Shown: positions 33,777-41,578 of the stretch, in pieces
Position numbering within the stretch: the stretch's first letter is position 1
Layout: each line of letters starts with the position of its first letter
NCBI RefSeq assembly: GCF_016862575.1
Contig: NZ_BONF01000011.1
Span: forward strand, 248,001-312,000
Direction: 5' to 3'
Length of the DNA stretch: 64,000 bases
Source of the DNA: Catellatospora bangladeshensis
GTDB taxonomy: Bacteria; Actinomycetota; Actinomycetes; Mycobacteriales; Micromonosporaceae
Program-made: the position numbers and the translations under genes
Notes under the pieces: generated by a model
Database searches by the model: none
What the model was told of the DNA's origin: nothing
What the model saw: the letters and a program-made list of their open reading frames with translations, nothing else

Positions 33777-33920
33777 GCGTTCCTCCTCGAGCCCGGACCG
33801 GGCCTGCTACACCTGGTCCGTCCAACTGGCCGAGTGCGAGATGGTTACGCATCGTCGTGATACGACTACACTGTGTTCGCAGACCTGGAGGGCGGCCGCC
33901 CGGCGGGCTACGCTCGCACG

Positions 33921-34160
33921 GTGACCGACCTCCTCGTCCTGCTCGGACTCGCCGCCGCCGTCGCCGCAACGCTGGCCGGCTTCCGGTGGCTGGCGGCGAA
34001 GGTGCGCCGCAGCGGGGTCGGGACGCCGCTCATGGGGCCGATCGACCAGCTCTACCGCCCCGCGGCGCACCAGTTCCACCAGGAGAGCCGCCTCGGCGAG
34101 CTGCACGCGGCTCCCCGGCCCTCCGCCGACGACCGGCCGCAGCCGTCCAGCCTGCCCTGA
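33921..34160 (+). CDS. Small membrane protein with C-terminal cytoplasmic tail
   Basis: 79 residues from GTG at 33921, which lies 6 nt after TACGCT (33909-33914), so it is probably leaderless. One N-terminal transmembrane helix (DLLVLLGLAAAVAATLAGF) is followed by a basic stretch (RWLAAKVRRSG) and about 45 polar residues including GPIDQLYRPAAHQFHQES. No family recognised. It is divergent from the RTX gene and converges with the DUF6939-like gene. Confidence 0.65.
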   Translation: MTDLLVLLGLAAAVAATLAGFRWLAAKVRRSGVGTPLMGPIDQLYRPAAHQFHQESRLGELHAAPRPSADDRPQPSSLP

Positions 34161-34167
34161 CCGTCGA

Positions 34168-34731
34168 TCACTCCGCCTGCTCCGGCGGCCAGTCCCCCAG
34201 CAGGTGGCGGCGGATCAGCGCCGCGTGCGACAGCGGGGTGCGCACGTCCGCCGGGTCGCCGTTGAGGGTGTAGTCCAGCAGCACCAGCGGACCGGTCGCC
34301 GCCAGCGCACGCAGCTCGGCGACCTGCGCTGCGGCCGGGCCTTCGAGCACGTGCCGGAACGTCGGCAGGTAGATCTCCCGCCGCGCCCGCTGGTAGCCGA
34401 GCAGCTCGGTGCCGTGCAGGCCGCGGCGGTGGCCCAGCGGCGGCCCGTACGCCGAGGCCGTGCGCTTGAGCCCGCGCATGGCGGTGACGCGCAGCTTCGA
34501 CTCGTCCACGTCGGCGTGCGCGAACACCTTCAGCGCCTGCCAAACGCCCTCGACGGACTGGCTGGTCACCCCCGGCGTGAACGGCACCGGGATCCCGCCG
34601 TGCGGATAGAACGGGCTCAGCCGCACCCACGGCTCCGGCCCGCGCGACGTCACGTCCACGACCGCGGCTCCCGGAAACGCCGCCGCCAGCGACGCCGCGC
34701 TCCGCCGCCTGCTGGCCACCTGGACATCCAT
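34168..34731 (-). CDS. Conserved cytoplasmic protein, DUF6939-like
   Basis: 187 residues from ATG at 34731 with GGGAGG upstream. Soluble, no signal. Conserved-looking blocks are VVDVTSRGPEPWVRLSPFYP, GGIPVPFTPGVTSQSVEGVW, KLRVTAMRGLKRTASAYGPP and REIYLPTFRHVLEG. These match a family of actinobacterial proteins I associate with DUF6939, with no known activity. It is monocistronic and converges with the small membrane protein gene. The family name is from memory and not certain. Confidence 0.75.
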   Translation of the reverse strand: MDVQVASRRRSAASLAAAFPGAAVVDVTSRGPEPWVRLSPFYPHGGIPVPFTPGVTSQSVEGVWQALKVFAHADVDESKLRVTAMRGLKRTASAYGPPLGHRRGLHGTELLGYQRARREIYLPTFRHVLEGPAAAQVAELRALAATGPLVLLDYTLNGDPADVRTPLSHAALIRRHLLGDWPPEQAE

Positions 34732-34809
34732 GACGCCTCCCCCGCCGCGACCGACACCGCATCCTGCCCCGCCGGTACGACACTCGCCCGCGCCCCGAGG
34801 TACCGCCAT

Positions 34810-34870
34810 GATCGCGATCTAGTGTCAGAAAGTGCGCTGTAGCCACAGGTTGTGACACGAGACCGCGATC
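34810..34870 (+). repeat. 61-bp GATC-to-GATC palindromic element, copy C
   Basis: Left GATCGCGATCTAGTGTCAG, loop AAAGTGCGC ... CCACAGGTT, right GTGACACGAGACCGCGATC. It lies between the DUF6939-like gene's 5' side and the 3' end of the Ser/Thr kinase gene, 22 nt from the kinase stop. Confidence 0.87.
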
Positions 34871-34891
34871 AACGCCTGAGCGGCCGGGGGG

Positions 34892-36700
34892 CTACTTGGG
34901 GTTGGGTATGAAGCTGGCGGTGATCAGGGCGAACTCGTCGAGGTTGTCCTGCCACTTCGACTCCGGAGTGGACCAGTAGATGGCGTGGGCCTGCTTCGGG
35001 CCGGTGACGAAGCCGCGGTTGATGACGTGGTTGCGCCCGCCCCGGCCCTGGTAGGTGAACTCCCAGTCGGCGCAGGCCAGGAAGTAGTCGACCTTCTCGA
35101 TGCGCACCCGGCGGTAGTCGTTCCAGTCGCCGGCCGCGACCCGCCGCGCCTCCTGCCGCTTCCAGTCGGCGACGGGATCCTTCTTCGGGAAGTCGGACTG
35201 GTCCACCAGCAGCAGCCGCCCGCCGCTGGGCTCCTTGAACCGCACGATGGAGCCCTCCCGGGTCACCCGCCAGTTCTTGGGCACGGCGACCGAGAAGCCC
35301 GTGCGGTCCTTGTACATGTGCCAGCCCGCAGGAAGCACCAGCGCGGCGGGCGACGGCGACGCGCTCGGCGACGGGGCAGCGCTCGGGCCGGCCGCGGAAG
35401 TGCTGGGGGCGGCGGGGGCGCCCTGCTCGCGCGGCTTGTCCCCGAGCCGGGGCAGCAGGAACACCGCGCCCACGACCAGCACCGCCAGCCCGGCCGCGAC
35501 CAGCGCGGCCAGACGCACCCGGCCCGGCCGCGCAGGCGCGACACCGTCCGCGGCGGACACGGCCTCACCCGAGCCCGTGCCGGAGCCGCCACGATCGCCG
35601 GCCGCTGCCGGAGCCGCCGCCGGCTCGGCCGGGCCGGGTACCGTCGCCCGCGCCTCACGCTTGCCGGACGCGGGCGTCTCGGACGAGGTGATCGCAGCGC
35701 CCGCGACGGCCGCGGCCGCCTGGCCCTGGTCGGCGGGCCGGTCAGTGCCCTGCTGCGGCGTGGGCTCGTTCGCCGCCGCGTCGGCGAGTTCGGCGCGCTT
35801 GCTGCGGGGCACGTAGGCGGGCTGCCGCTGGGCGGGCACGGTTTTGGCGCGTACCCCCGGGAAGGCCGCGCCACCGCGGCGGCCGACGGCGACGCGCAGC
35901 AGGGTCTGCTCGGCCTCGGCGGCCTTCATCCGCACGGAAGGGTCCTTGCGCAGCAGGCCGGACAGCAGCGGCTTGAGGGGCCCCGCCAGCCGTGGCGGGG
36001 TGGGCTCCTCGGTGGCCAGCGCGGCCAGCGTCGCCATGGCGTTCGGGCGGTGGTACGGCCCCTGCCCCTCCACGGCCGCGTACAGCGTCGCGCCCAGCGA
36101 CCACAGGTCCGCGGCGGGACCGACGTCGCCGCCGTCGACGCGTTCCGGGGCGATGTAGGACGGCGAGCCGAGGATGAAGCCGGTGCGCGTCACGGCGGGG
36201 TCGCCGGGCAGCGTGGCCAGGCCGAAGTCGGTGAGCACGACGCGGCCGTCGTCGCCCACCATCACGTTGGCGGGTTTGACGTCGCGGTGCAGCATGCCCG
36301 CGTTGTGCGCGGCGCGCAGCGCGGCCAGCACGCCGAGCCCGATGTCGGCGACGCGCTCGGGCGCCAGCGGGCCCTCCTCGGCCATGACCGCCGCCAGCGA
36401 GCGGCCGGTGAGGCGCTCCATCACGATCCAGGGCCGGCCGTCCACGTTGACCACGTCGAAGATGCGCACCACGTTGGGGTGGCTGACCCGGGCGATGGCA
36501 CGGGCCTCGCGCATCGAGCGGGCGTACATCTCGTCGCGTTCCTCGGTGGTCAGCCCGGCCGGGGGCACGACCTCCTTCACCGCGACGTCGCGCTTGAGGC
36601 TCTCGTCGGTGGCGAGCCAGACCATGCCCATCCCGCCCTGACCCAGGGGTTCACGGAGCCGGTATCGGTCAGCGAGTACGTGCGGCGGCACAACGGGCAT
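34892..36700 (-). CDS. Transmembrane Ser/Thr protein kinase (PknB-type) with outer domain
   Basis: 602 residues from ATG at 36700, which sits 6 nt after TACCGT on the minus strand (leaderless). Kinase domain 10-270: glycine loop GQGGMG 20-25, lysine K42, catalytic HRDVKPAN 138-145, DFG 158-160 and the SPSYIAPE activation segment. A long Ala/Pro/Ser-rich linker follows, then a transmembrane helix 396-417 and an outer about 150-residue domain (LPAGWHMYKDRTGFSVAVPK, WRVTREGSIVRFKEPSGGRL). This resembles the extracytoplasmic modules found on actinobacterial STPKs and lacks PASTA repeats. It should sense an outside cue and phosphorylate cytoplasmic targets. Confidence 0.95.
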   Translation of the reverse strand: MPVVPPHVLADRYRLREPLGQGGMGMVWLATDESLKRDVAVKEVVPPAGLTTEERDEMYARSMREARAIARVSHPNVVRIFDVVNVDGRPWIVMERLTGRSLAAVMAEEGPLAPERVADIGLGVLAALRAAHNAGMLHRDVKPANVMVGDDGRVVLTDFGLATLPGDPAVTRTGFILGSPSYIAPERVDGGDVGPAADLWSLGATLYAAVEGQGPYHRPNAMATLAALATEEPTPPRLAGPLKPLLSGLLRKDPSVRMKAAEAEQTLLRVAVGRRGGAAFPGVRAKTVPAQRQPAYVPRSKRAELADAAANEPTPQQGTDRPADQGQAAAAVAGAAITSSETPASGKREARATVPGPAEPAAAPAAAGDRGGSGTGSGEAVSAADGVAPARPGRVRLAALVAAGLAVLVVGAVFLLPRLGDKPREQGAPAAPSTSAAGPSAAPSPSASPSPAALVLPAGWHMYKDRTGFSVAVPKNWRVTREGSIVRFKEPSGGRLLLVDQSDFPKKDPVADWKRQEARRVAAGDWNDYRRVRIEKVDYFLACADWEFTYQGRGGRNHVINRGFVTGPKQAHAIYWSTPESKWQDNLDEFALITASFIPNPK

Positions 36701-36917
36701 CCGAGGACGGTACCGAACACGTATGCGCTTACACACCCCCGGGAACCGGAGTGTGATCTGGATCTGGCAACCCCTTCAGGCGACCCGTGCCAACCGTTCG
36801 GCGCACCGCAGCGGCCGCTCGGCGCGTGTCTGGAGACGAATGGGCAAGCCGTGCGGCGCGAGCTGCGTATCCTCCCCGCACCGTTGATCCATCCCTTCAT
36901 GCGAGGAGGCACGCGCC

Positions 36918-37142
36918 ATGGCGGATCCGACGCCCCCACCGCGGCCCGGCGATCGCAGTCCCTGGAACTGGCTGCTGCTGATCCCCATCGTCCTGCCGCT
37001 GATCACCGTCTTCTTCAACGCCGAGAGCCCGGACCTGCTGGGCTTCCCGCGTTTCTACTGGCAGCAGCTGGCGTACATCCTGGTCGGCGTCAGCACCACG
37101 ACGCTGGTGTACCAGATGACCAAGCGGCGCGGGGAGGGCTGA
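36918..37142 (+). CDS. DUF3311 small subunit of a monocarboxylate permease
   Basis: 74 residues with a GAGGAGG ribosome site. Two transmembrane helices (WNWLLLIPIVLPLITVFFN and QQLAYILVGVSTTTLVYQM) with a charged end (TKRRGEG). DUF3311 proteins are encoded immediately before MctP-type Na+/solute symporters. Here the spacing to the symporter gene is 3 nt, so the two are one operon and probably one transport complex, like the small subunits of acetate or pantothenate symporters. Confidence 0.9.
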   Translation: MADPTPPPRPGDRSPWNWLLLIPIVLPLITVFFNAESPDLLGFPRFYWQQLAYILVGVSTTTLVYQMTKRRGEG

Positions 37143-37145
37143 CCT

Positions 37146-38795
37146 ATGTGGCGTGACCATCTCACCGAGATCATCATCTTCTCGCTGCTGTTCGTCGGCG
37201 TGAGCGCGATGGGCTTCGTCGCGTCCCGCTGGCGGCGGCCGGTCGACATGGAGCACCTGGACGAGTGGGGCCTGGGCGGGCGCAACTTCGGCTCGTGGAT
37301 CACCTGGTTCCTCGTCGGCGGCGACCTCTACACGGCGTACACCTTCGTGGCGGTGCCGGCCCTGGTGTTCGGCGCGGGCGCGATGGGCTTCTTCGCGGTG
37401 CCCTACACCGTCATCATCTACCCGATGTTCTTCCTGGTGCTGGTCCGGCTCTGGTCGGTGTCGCACCGGCACGGCCTGGTCACCCCCGCCGACTTCGTCC
37501 GCGCCCGGTTCGGCTCGCCGACGCTGGCGCTGCTGGTGGCGATCACCGGCATCGTGGCGACTATGCCGTACATCGCGCTGCAGCTGGTCGGCATCGAGGC
37601 CGTGCTCAAGACCATGGGCGTCACCGGCGACTCGGCCCTGGCCCGGCACGCGCCGATCATCATCGCGTTCGCGATCCTGGCCGCGTACACCTACCAGTCC
37701 GGCCTGCGCGCCCCCGCGCTGATCGCGTTCGTCAAGGACACGCTGATCTACATCGTCATCCTGGTCGCGATCTTCTGGCTGCCCGCGCAGCTGGGCGGCT
37801 GGGGTGCGATCTTCGGCGCGGCGGCCGACAAGTTCGAGGCCAGCCCGGCCGCCAGTGACGGGCTGCTGCTCAACGCGAACAACCAGCTGCAGTACATCAC
37901 CCTGGCGTTCGGCTCGGCGCTGGCGCTGTTCCTCTACCCGCACTCGGTCACCGGGGTGCTCGCCTCCCGCAACCGGGACGTGATCAAGCGGAACATGTCC
38001 GCGCTGCCGGCGTACTCCCTGCTGCTGGGCCTGCTCGCGATGCTGGGCTTCGCCGCGATCGCGGCCGGGGTCAAGCCGCTGCCCGGCGCGAAGGAAGGCT
38101 CGGTGGACACCAACACCATCGTGCCGGTGCTGTTCGACAAGCAGTTCCCGGACTGGTTCGCCGGCGTCGCGTTCGCCGCGATCGGCATCGGCGCGCTGGT
38201 GCCCGCCGCGATCATGTCGATCGCCGCGGCGAACCTGTTCACCCGCAACGTCTACAAGGAGTACCTGAACCGCACGGCGACCCCGGCCCAGGAGGCCAAG
38301 GTCAGCAAGATCTCCTCGCTGGTGGTGAAGGTCGGCGCGCTGCTGTGCATCGTCCTGCTGGACCCGCAGTTCTCCATCGACCTGCAGCTCATCGGCGGTG
38401 TGATCATCCTGCAGACGCTGCCCTCGGTGGCGCTGGGCCTGTTCACCCGCTGGTTCCACAAGGGCGCGCTGATCGCGGGCTGGGTCGCCGGCATGGGCTT
38501 CGGCATGTGGATGCTCTACCAGATCGCCAACCCGGCGACGGGGCGTATGCACTTCGCCGGCTCGGCCTTCCCGCTGGAGAAGCTCGGCTTCGACACCAAG
38601 ATGACCATCTACGCCGGGTTCGTCGCGGTGCTGGTCAACCTGCTCGTCGCGGTGCTCGGCACGCTGCTGCTGCGGGCCGTCAGGGTCGCCGACGGGCCGG
38701 ACGCCACCGAGCACGGCGACTACTTCGTCGACGAGGGCTCGCCCCGTCGCGACGCGGACCTCGACTCCGAGGGGGAGCCGGTAGCCGTCGCCTAG
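37146..38795 (+). CDS. mctP: Sodium:solute symporter, monocarboxylate permease MctP-like
   Basis: 549 residues with about 13 transmembrane helices. SSS-family features: DEWGLGGRNFGSWITWFLVG, a GG-DLYTAYTFVAVP turn in helix 1-2, LVTPADFVRARFGSP and GIGALVPAAIMSIAAANLFT near residue 355, which carries the Na+-binding Ser/Ala pattern. The C-terminus is acidic (GSPRRDADLDSEGEPVAVA). With DUF3311 upstream it matches the MctP uptake system for lactate, pyruvate, acetate or other short acids. The exact substrate is inferred. A hairpin and a palindromic repeat follow the stop. Confidence 0.87.
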   Translation: MWRDHLTEIIIFSLLFVGVSAMGFVASRWRRPVDMEHLDEWGLGGRNFGSWITWFLVGGDLYTAYTFVAVPALVFGAGAMGFFAVPYTVIIYPMFFLVLVRLWSVSHRHGLVTPADFVRARFGSPTLALLVAITGIVATMPYIALQLVGIEAVLKTMGVTGDSALARHAPIIIAFAILAAYTYQSGLRAPALIAFVKDTLIYIVILVAIFWLPAQLGGWGAIFGAAADKFEASPAASDGLLLNANNQLQYITLAFGSALALFLYPHSVTGVLASRNRDVIKRNMSALPAYSLLLGLLAMLGFAAIAAGVKPLPGAKEGSVDTNTIVPVLFDKQFPDWFAGVAFAAIGIGALVPAAIMSIAAANLFTRNVYKEYLNRTATPAQEAKVSKISSLVVKVGALLCIVLLDPQFSIDLQLIGGVIILQTLPSVALGLFTRWFHKGALIAGWVAGMGFGMWMLYQIANPATGRMHFAGSAFPLEKLGFDTKMTIYAGFVAVLVNLLVAVLGTLLLRAVRVADGPDATEHGDYFVDEGSPRRDADLDSEGEPVAVA

Positions 38796-38810
38796 CGGCG
38801 GCACGGCAAG

Positions 38811-38841
38811 GGGTGGGTGCGCAGGTCCCGCACACCCACCC
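38811..38841 (+). terminator. Hairpin after mctP
   Basis: GGGTGGGTG (38811-38819) pairs perfectly with CACCCACCC (38833-38841), 13-nt loop. It begins 16 nt after the symporter stop and is followed at once by a palindromic repeat element. Confidence 0.65.
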
Positions 38842-38842
38842 G

Positions 38843-38925
38843 AAGGAAGGGCACCTTCGTCAGCTCGCGAAGCGAGATGAGCAGCAGCTCAGCACGCTAT
38901 GCGTAGTAGAAGGTGCCCTTCTTAA
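38843..38925. repeat. GAAGGGCACCTTC palindromic element, copy 3 (long-loop form)
   Basis: Outer arms AGGAAGGGCACCTTC and GAAGGTGCCCTTCTT are separated by about 50 nt that contain their own CAGCTCGC/GCGAGATGAG structure, then CACGCTATGCGTAGTA. The same long insert occurs in copy 8 (58757-58840). It lies between the convergent mctP and DUF2630 genes. Confidence 0.85.
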
Positions 38926-38932
38926 CCCCTCA

Positions 38933-39178
38933 TCACTGCAGGTAGCCCTCGACCTGGGAGACGTCGGCCGCCTTGGCGTCGTCGGGGTTCTCGCCCGCGT
39001 CGCGCAGCGCCCGGCGGCGGCGCAGCAGGTCCCAGCACTGGTCGAGCGTCTCTTCCAGGTCGCGCAGGCGGGCCGACTCCGTCTCCGGGTCGATGGCGCC
39101 CTGCAGGCGCTTCGTACGCAGCTGGTGCTCCTCGGCGACCAGCACGTCGATCCGATCGAGGATCTGCTTCTCGTCCAT
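38933..39178 (-). CDS. DUF2630 family protein
   Basis: 81 residues, acidic and entirely helical (EKQILDRIDVLVAEEHQLRT, ESARLRDLEETLDQCWDLLR). The pattern IxxRIxxLVxEEHxLR ... DLEVxLDQCWDLLRxRRAxR is the DUF2630 signature of actinobacteria, probably a small helical hairpin. Function unknown. It is followed by a palindromic element shared with mctP. Confidence 0.92.
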   Translation of the reverse strand: MDEKQILDRIDVLVAEEHQLRTKRLQGAIDPETESARLRDLEETLDQCWDLLRRRRALRDAGENPDDAKAADVSQVEGYLQ

Positions 39179-39277
39179 GTCTCCAGCGTTCCACGCCGCC
39201 GGGCCCTTCGCCCGGGGATCACGGGACGGGCGGGACGGGCATGCCGCCGACAGGCCGTCGCGCGGGCGTGGACCTGG

Positions 39278-39697
39278 TCAGCCGAGCCAGCCGTAGAGGC
39301 GTTCGACGTGGATGCGGACCACGAGGCGGGAGTCGGCGACCATCGCCGCGCGGTACTCGGCCCAGTCCGGGTGCTCGCCGCGGATCCCCCGGTACACCTC
39401 GACCAGCTCCGCCACCGCCGCGTCATCCGGCCCCGCGGCCACCTCGGACAGCTCGGCGACGCCCTCCGCCACCGCGTACGCCCCACCACCCGGCACCGTC
39501 ACGTGGAAGCTCACCCGGGGGTCACGGCGCAGGTTGCGCACCTTGGCCCGCCCGTCCGTGCTGGAGAACCGGATCACCCCGCCGGTGACCAGGTAGTCGA
39601 CGTTGGACAGCTGCGGCCGCCCGTCGCGCTTGATCGTGGCCAGCACCCCGCGGCCGGTGTCCCCGATGATCCGCCACAGCCCGTCCTGCTCACCCAT
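39278..39697 (-). CDS. PPOX-class F420-dependent oxidoreductase
   Basis: 139 residues from ATG at 39697 (GAGGGGAGC upstream). Split-barrel flavin/deazaflavin fold: GRGVLATIKRDGRPQLSNVD at the N-terminus, VIRFSSTDGRAKVRNLRRDP in the middle and YAVAEGVAELSEVAAGPDDA. The RPQLSNVDY and AKVRNLRRDPR motifs are typical of F420-binding PPOX-class enzymes. It lies 11 nt after the FMN-reductase stop, so it is likely in the MarR-regulated operon with that gene. Confidence 0.88.
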   Translation of the reverse strand: MGEQDGLWRIIGDTGRGVLATIKRDGRPQLSNVDYLVTGGVIRFSSTDGRAKVRNLRRDPRVSFHVTVPGGGAYAVAEGVAELSEVAAGPDDAAVAELVEVYRGIRGEHPDWAEYRAAMVADSRLVVRIHVERLYGWLG

Positions 39698-39708
39698 GCC
39701 CGCTCCCC

Positions 39709-40278
39709 TCACGCCGCGACCCGCGCGCCGGACAGCACGCCGGTCAGCAGCCGCATCTCGTCCAGCATGCCCCGGGCGGCGTGCCCCATGGCCGCGGTCG
39801 GGGCGAGCACGCCGTCGGCGTCCACGGTCTGGCGCAGGTGGATGTTGACCGCCTCGGCGACCGGCACCATGCGCAGCGCCGCGATCACGGGCTTGAGCTG
39901 CTCGACCGCACGCATGCCGGCCGAGGACATGCCGTAGCTGACGAAGCCGGCCGGCTTGTGGTGCCACTCGCGGTAGAGGTAGTCGAGCGCGTTCTTCAGC
40001 GGCGCGCTGTAACCCCGGTTGTACTCCGGCATGACGAACACGAAGGCGTCGGCGGCCGCGGTGGTCTCGCTCCAGCGGCGGGTGTGCTCGTGGGTGTACG
40101 GGCCGCCGTCGACCGGCTGGCCGGGCTCGTCGTGGAACGGCAGCGCCAGCTCGGCGAGGTCGGCCACGTGCACGTCGAAGGCCCCGTGCGCGGTGGCGGT
40201 GGCGGCGAACCAGTCGCCGATGACGTGACCGATCCGGCCGGGCCGGGTCGAGGCGACGATGACGTTGAGGCGTGGCAT
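39709..40278 (-). CDS. NADPH-dependent FMN/azo reductase family protein
   Basis: 189 residues from ATG at 40278 with AAGGAG 6 nt upstream. Flavodoxin-like reductase: phosphate-binding loop ASTRPGRIG near 9-17, then FVFVMPEYNRGYSAPLKNAL near 80-100 and PAGFVSYGMSSAGMRAVEQL. These enzymes use NAD(P)H to reduce FMN, quinones or azo compounds. It is divergent from a MarR regulator with twin palindromic operators between them, which indicates induction by a small toxic molecule. The PPOX-class gene lies just downstream. Confidence 0.92.
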   Translation of the reverse strand: MPRLNVIVASTRPGRIGHVIGDWFAATATAHGAFDVHVADLAELALPFHDEPGQPVDGGPYTHEHTRRWSETTAAADAFVFVMPEYNRGYSAPLKNALDYLYREWHHKPAGFVSYGMSSAGMRAVEQLKPVIAALRMVPVAEAVNIHLRQTVDADGVLAPTAAMGHAARGMLDEMRLLTGVLSGARVAA

Positions 40279-40289
40279 CCCGTACTCCT

Positions 40290-40349
40290 TTGTTGACATG
40301 TCACCAACATAGCCAGACGGTTGGTGACATGTCAACAAGGGGGTATGGT
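40290..40349. promoter_or_regulatory. Twin MarR operators and divergent promoters
   Basis: TTGTTGACATGTCACCAAC (40290-40308) and its exact complement (40320-40338) form 19-bp perfect arms around 11 nt; each arm holds the palindrome TGACATGTCA. Rightward promoter: TTGGTG (40321-40326), 17 nt, TATGGT (40344-40349). Leftward: TATGTT on the minus strand at 40306-40311 with TTGACA at 40331-40336 (19-nt spacer). The operators overlap both promoters. Confidence 0.85.
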
Positions 40350-40356
40350 GAAGCCC

Positions 40357-40818
40357 GTGACTGAACCCCGCTGGCTCGACGAGCGGCAGGCCCGCGCCTG
40401 GCGCGGCTACCGGCGCATGCGCGCCCTGCTCGACCTGCAGATCACCCGCGACCTGGCCGCCGACAGCGGCCTGTCCGACGCCGACTACGACGTGCTGTCC
40501 AACCTGTCGGAGGTCTCGCCGCACCGGCTGCGGCTGACCGAGCTCGCGGCGACCATGCTGTGGTCCAAGAGCCGGCTGTCCCACCACCTCACCCGCATGC
40601 AGCAGCGCGGCCTGGTCGACCGGGAGGAGTGCCCCGGCGACGCCCGGGGCTCGATGATCGTGCTGACCGAGGCGGGGCTGCGCGCCATCGAGGAGGCCGC
40701 ACCGCACCACGTCGAGTCGGTACGCCGCAACATGATCGATCTGCTGACCGAGGAGGAGATCGCCGCGCTCGACACACTGTCCCACCGCGTGGTCGCGCAC
40801 CTGAGCGGCGAGGGTTAA
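40357..40818 (+). CDS. MarR-family transcriptional regulator
   Basis: 153 residues from GTG at 40357, 7 nt after the TATGGT -10 box, so probably leaderless; ATG at 40345 overlaps that box and is unlikely. Winged helix: LTELAATMLWSKSRLSHHLT, then RMQQRGLVDREECPGDARGS and the wing SMIVLTEAGLRAIEEAAPHH. The flanking helices dimerise. It should repress itself and the divergent FMN-reductase/PPOX operon and release DNA on binding a phenolic or electrophilic ligand. Its stop codon lies within a palindromic element. Confidence 0.93.
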   Translation: MTEPRWLDERQARAWRGYRRMRALLDLQITRDLAADSGLSDADYDVLSNLSEVSPHRLRLTELAATMLWSKSRLSHHLTRMQQRGLVDREECPGDARGSMIVLTEAGLRAIEEAAPHHVESVRRNMIDLLTEEEIAALDTLSHRVVAHLSGEG

Positions 40819-40868
40819 GAAGGTGCCCTTCCTATACGGATAGCGTTAAGAGGGTGCCCTTCCTTTTC
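40814..40868. repeat. GAAGGGCACCTTC-family element, copy 4 (direct-repeat form)
   Basis: Both arms read the same way: GTTAAGAAGGTGCCCTTCCT (40814-40833) and GTTAAGAGGGTGCCCTTCCT (40845-40864). So this copy is a tandem direct repeat rather than an inverted repeat. It contains the TAA stop of the MarR gene and precedes the co-directional SDR gene. Confidence 0.85.
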
Positions 40869-40891
40869 GGAGGGCGGTGGAGAGGACGGGT

Positions 40892-41575
40892 ATGAGCGGG
40901 ACGGTGCTGGTCACAGGTGGCACGGGCGGACTGGGGGCGGCGGTGACCAGGCGGCTGCTCGACGAGGGCCGGCGGGTGGTCGTGCCGTGGCACTCCGAGG
41001 ACGAGCTGACCCGGGTGCCCTCCGGGGACTCCGGGCTGGTGCTGGTGCAGGCGGATCTCACCGACCCGGCCGCGGTCGGGGCGGTGGCCGCGAAGGCCGC
41101 GGCGGACCCGGACCGGCCGCTGCGGGCCGTGGTGAACCTGGTTGGCGGGTTCGCGATGGGCGGGCGGGTGCACGAGACGCCCGTCGAGGAGTTCGAGGCG
41201 CAGCTGCGGCTGAACCTGCGCCCGGCGTACCTGGTGTGCCAGGCGACCCTGCCGCACCTGGCCGCCGCGGGCGGCGGCAGCGTGGTGCTGGTGTCCAGCC
41301 AGGCCGTGCGCAAGCCGTTCCGGGGCGCGGCGGGTTACCTCACCGCGAAGACCGCCGTGCTGGGCCTGGCCGGCGCGCTGCACGCCGAGTACGCCAAGGA
41401 CGGCGTGCGGGTGAACACGATCCTGCCCGGCGTCATCGACACCCCCGCCAACCGCGCGTCGATGCCGGACGCCGACCGCAGCGGCTGGACCGCACCGGAG
41501 GACATCGCCACCACCGTCGCGTTCCTGTGCTCCGACGCGTCGAAGGCCGTACGCGACTCGCAGCTGCTCGTCTGA
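40892..41575 (+). CDS. Short-chain dehydrogenase/reductase
   Basis: 227 residues from ATG at 40892. Rossmann glycine motif TGGTGGLG at 8-15, NAG-like segment VVNLVGGF, catalytic Ser in SVVLVSSQAVR and the active-site pair in GYLTAKTAVLGLAG (YxxxK). The C-terminal region NTILPGVIDTPANRASMPDA is typical of classical SDRs. It would use NAD(P)H to reduce or oxidise a small alcohol or ketone; substrate unknown. It follows the MarR gene on the same strand across a palindromic repeat and may be separately transcribed. Confidence 0.93.
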   Translation: MSGTVLVTGGTGGLGAAVTRRLLDEGRRVVVPWHSEDELTRVPSGDSGLVLVQADLTDPAAVGAVAAKAAADPDRPLRAVVNLVGGFAMGGRVHETPVEEFEAQLRLNLRPAYLVCQATLPHLAAAGGGSVVLVSSQAVRKPFRGAAGYLTAKTAVLGLAGALHAEYAKDGVRVNTILPGVIDTPANRASMPDADRSGWTAPEDIATTVAFLCSDASKAVRDSQLLV

Positions 41576-41578
41576 GAC

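Noticed and set aside
36737-36917. Additional gene between the Ser/Thr kinase and DUF3311
   Set aside because: Short frames only; the gap is explained by the two divergent promoters and the ribosome site of DUF3311.
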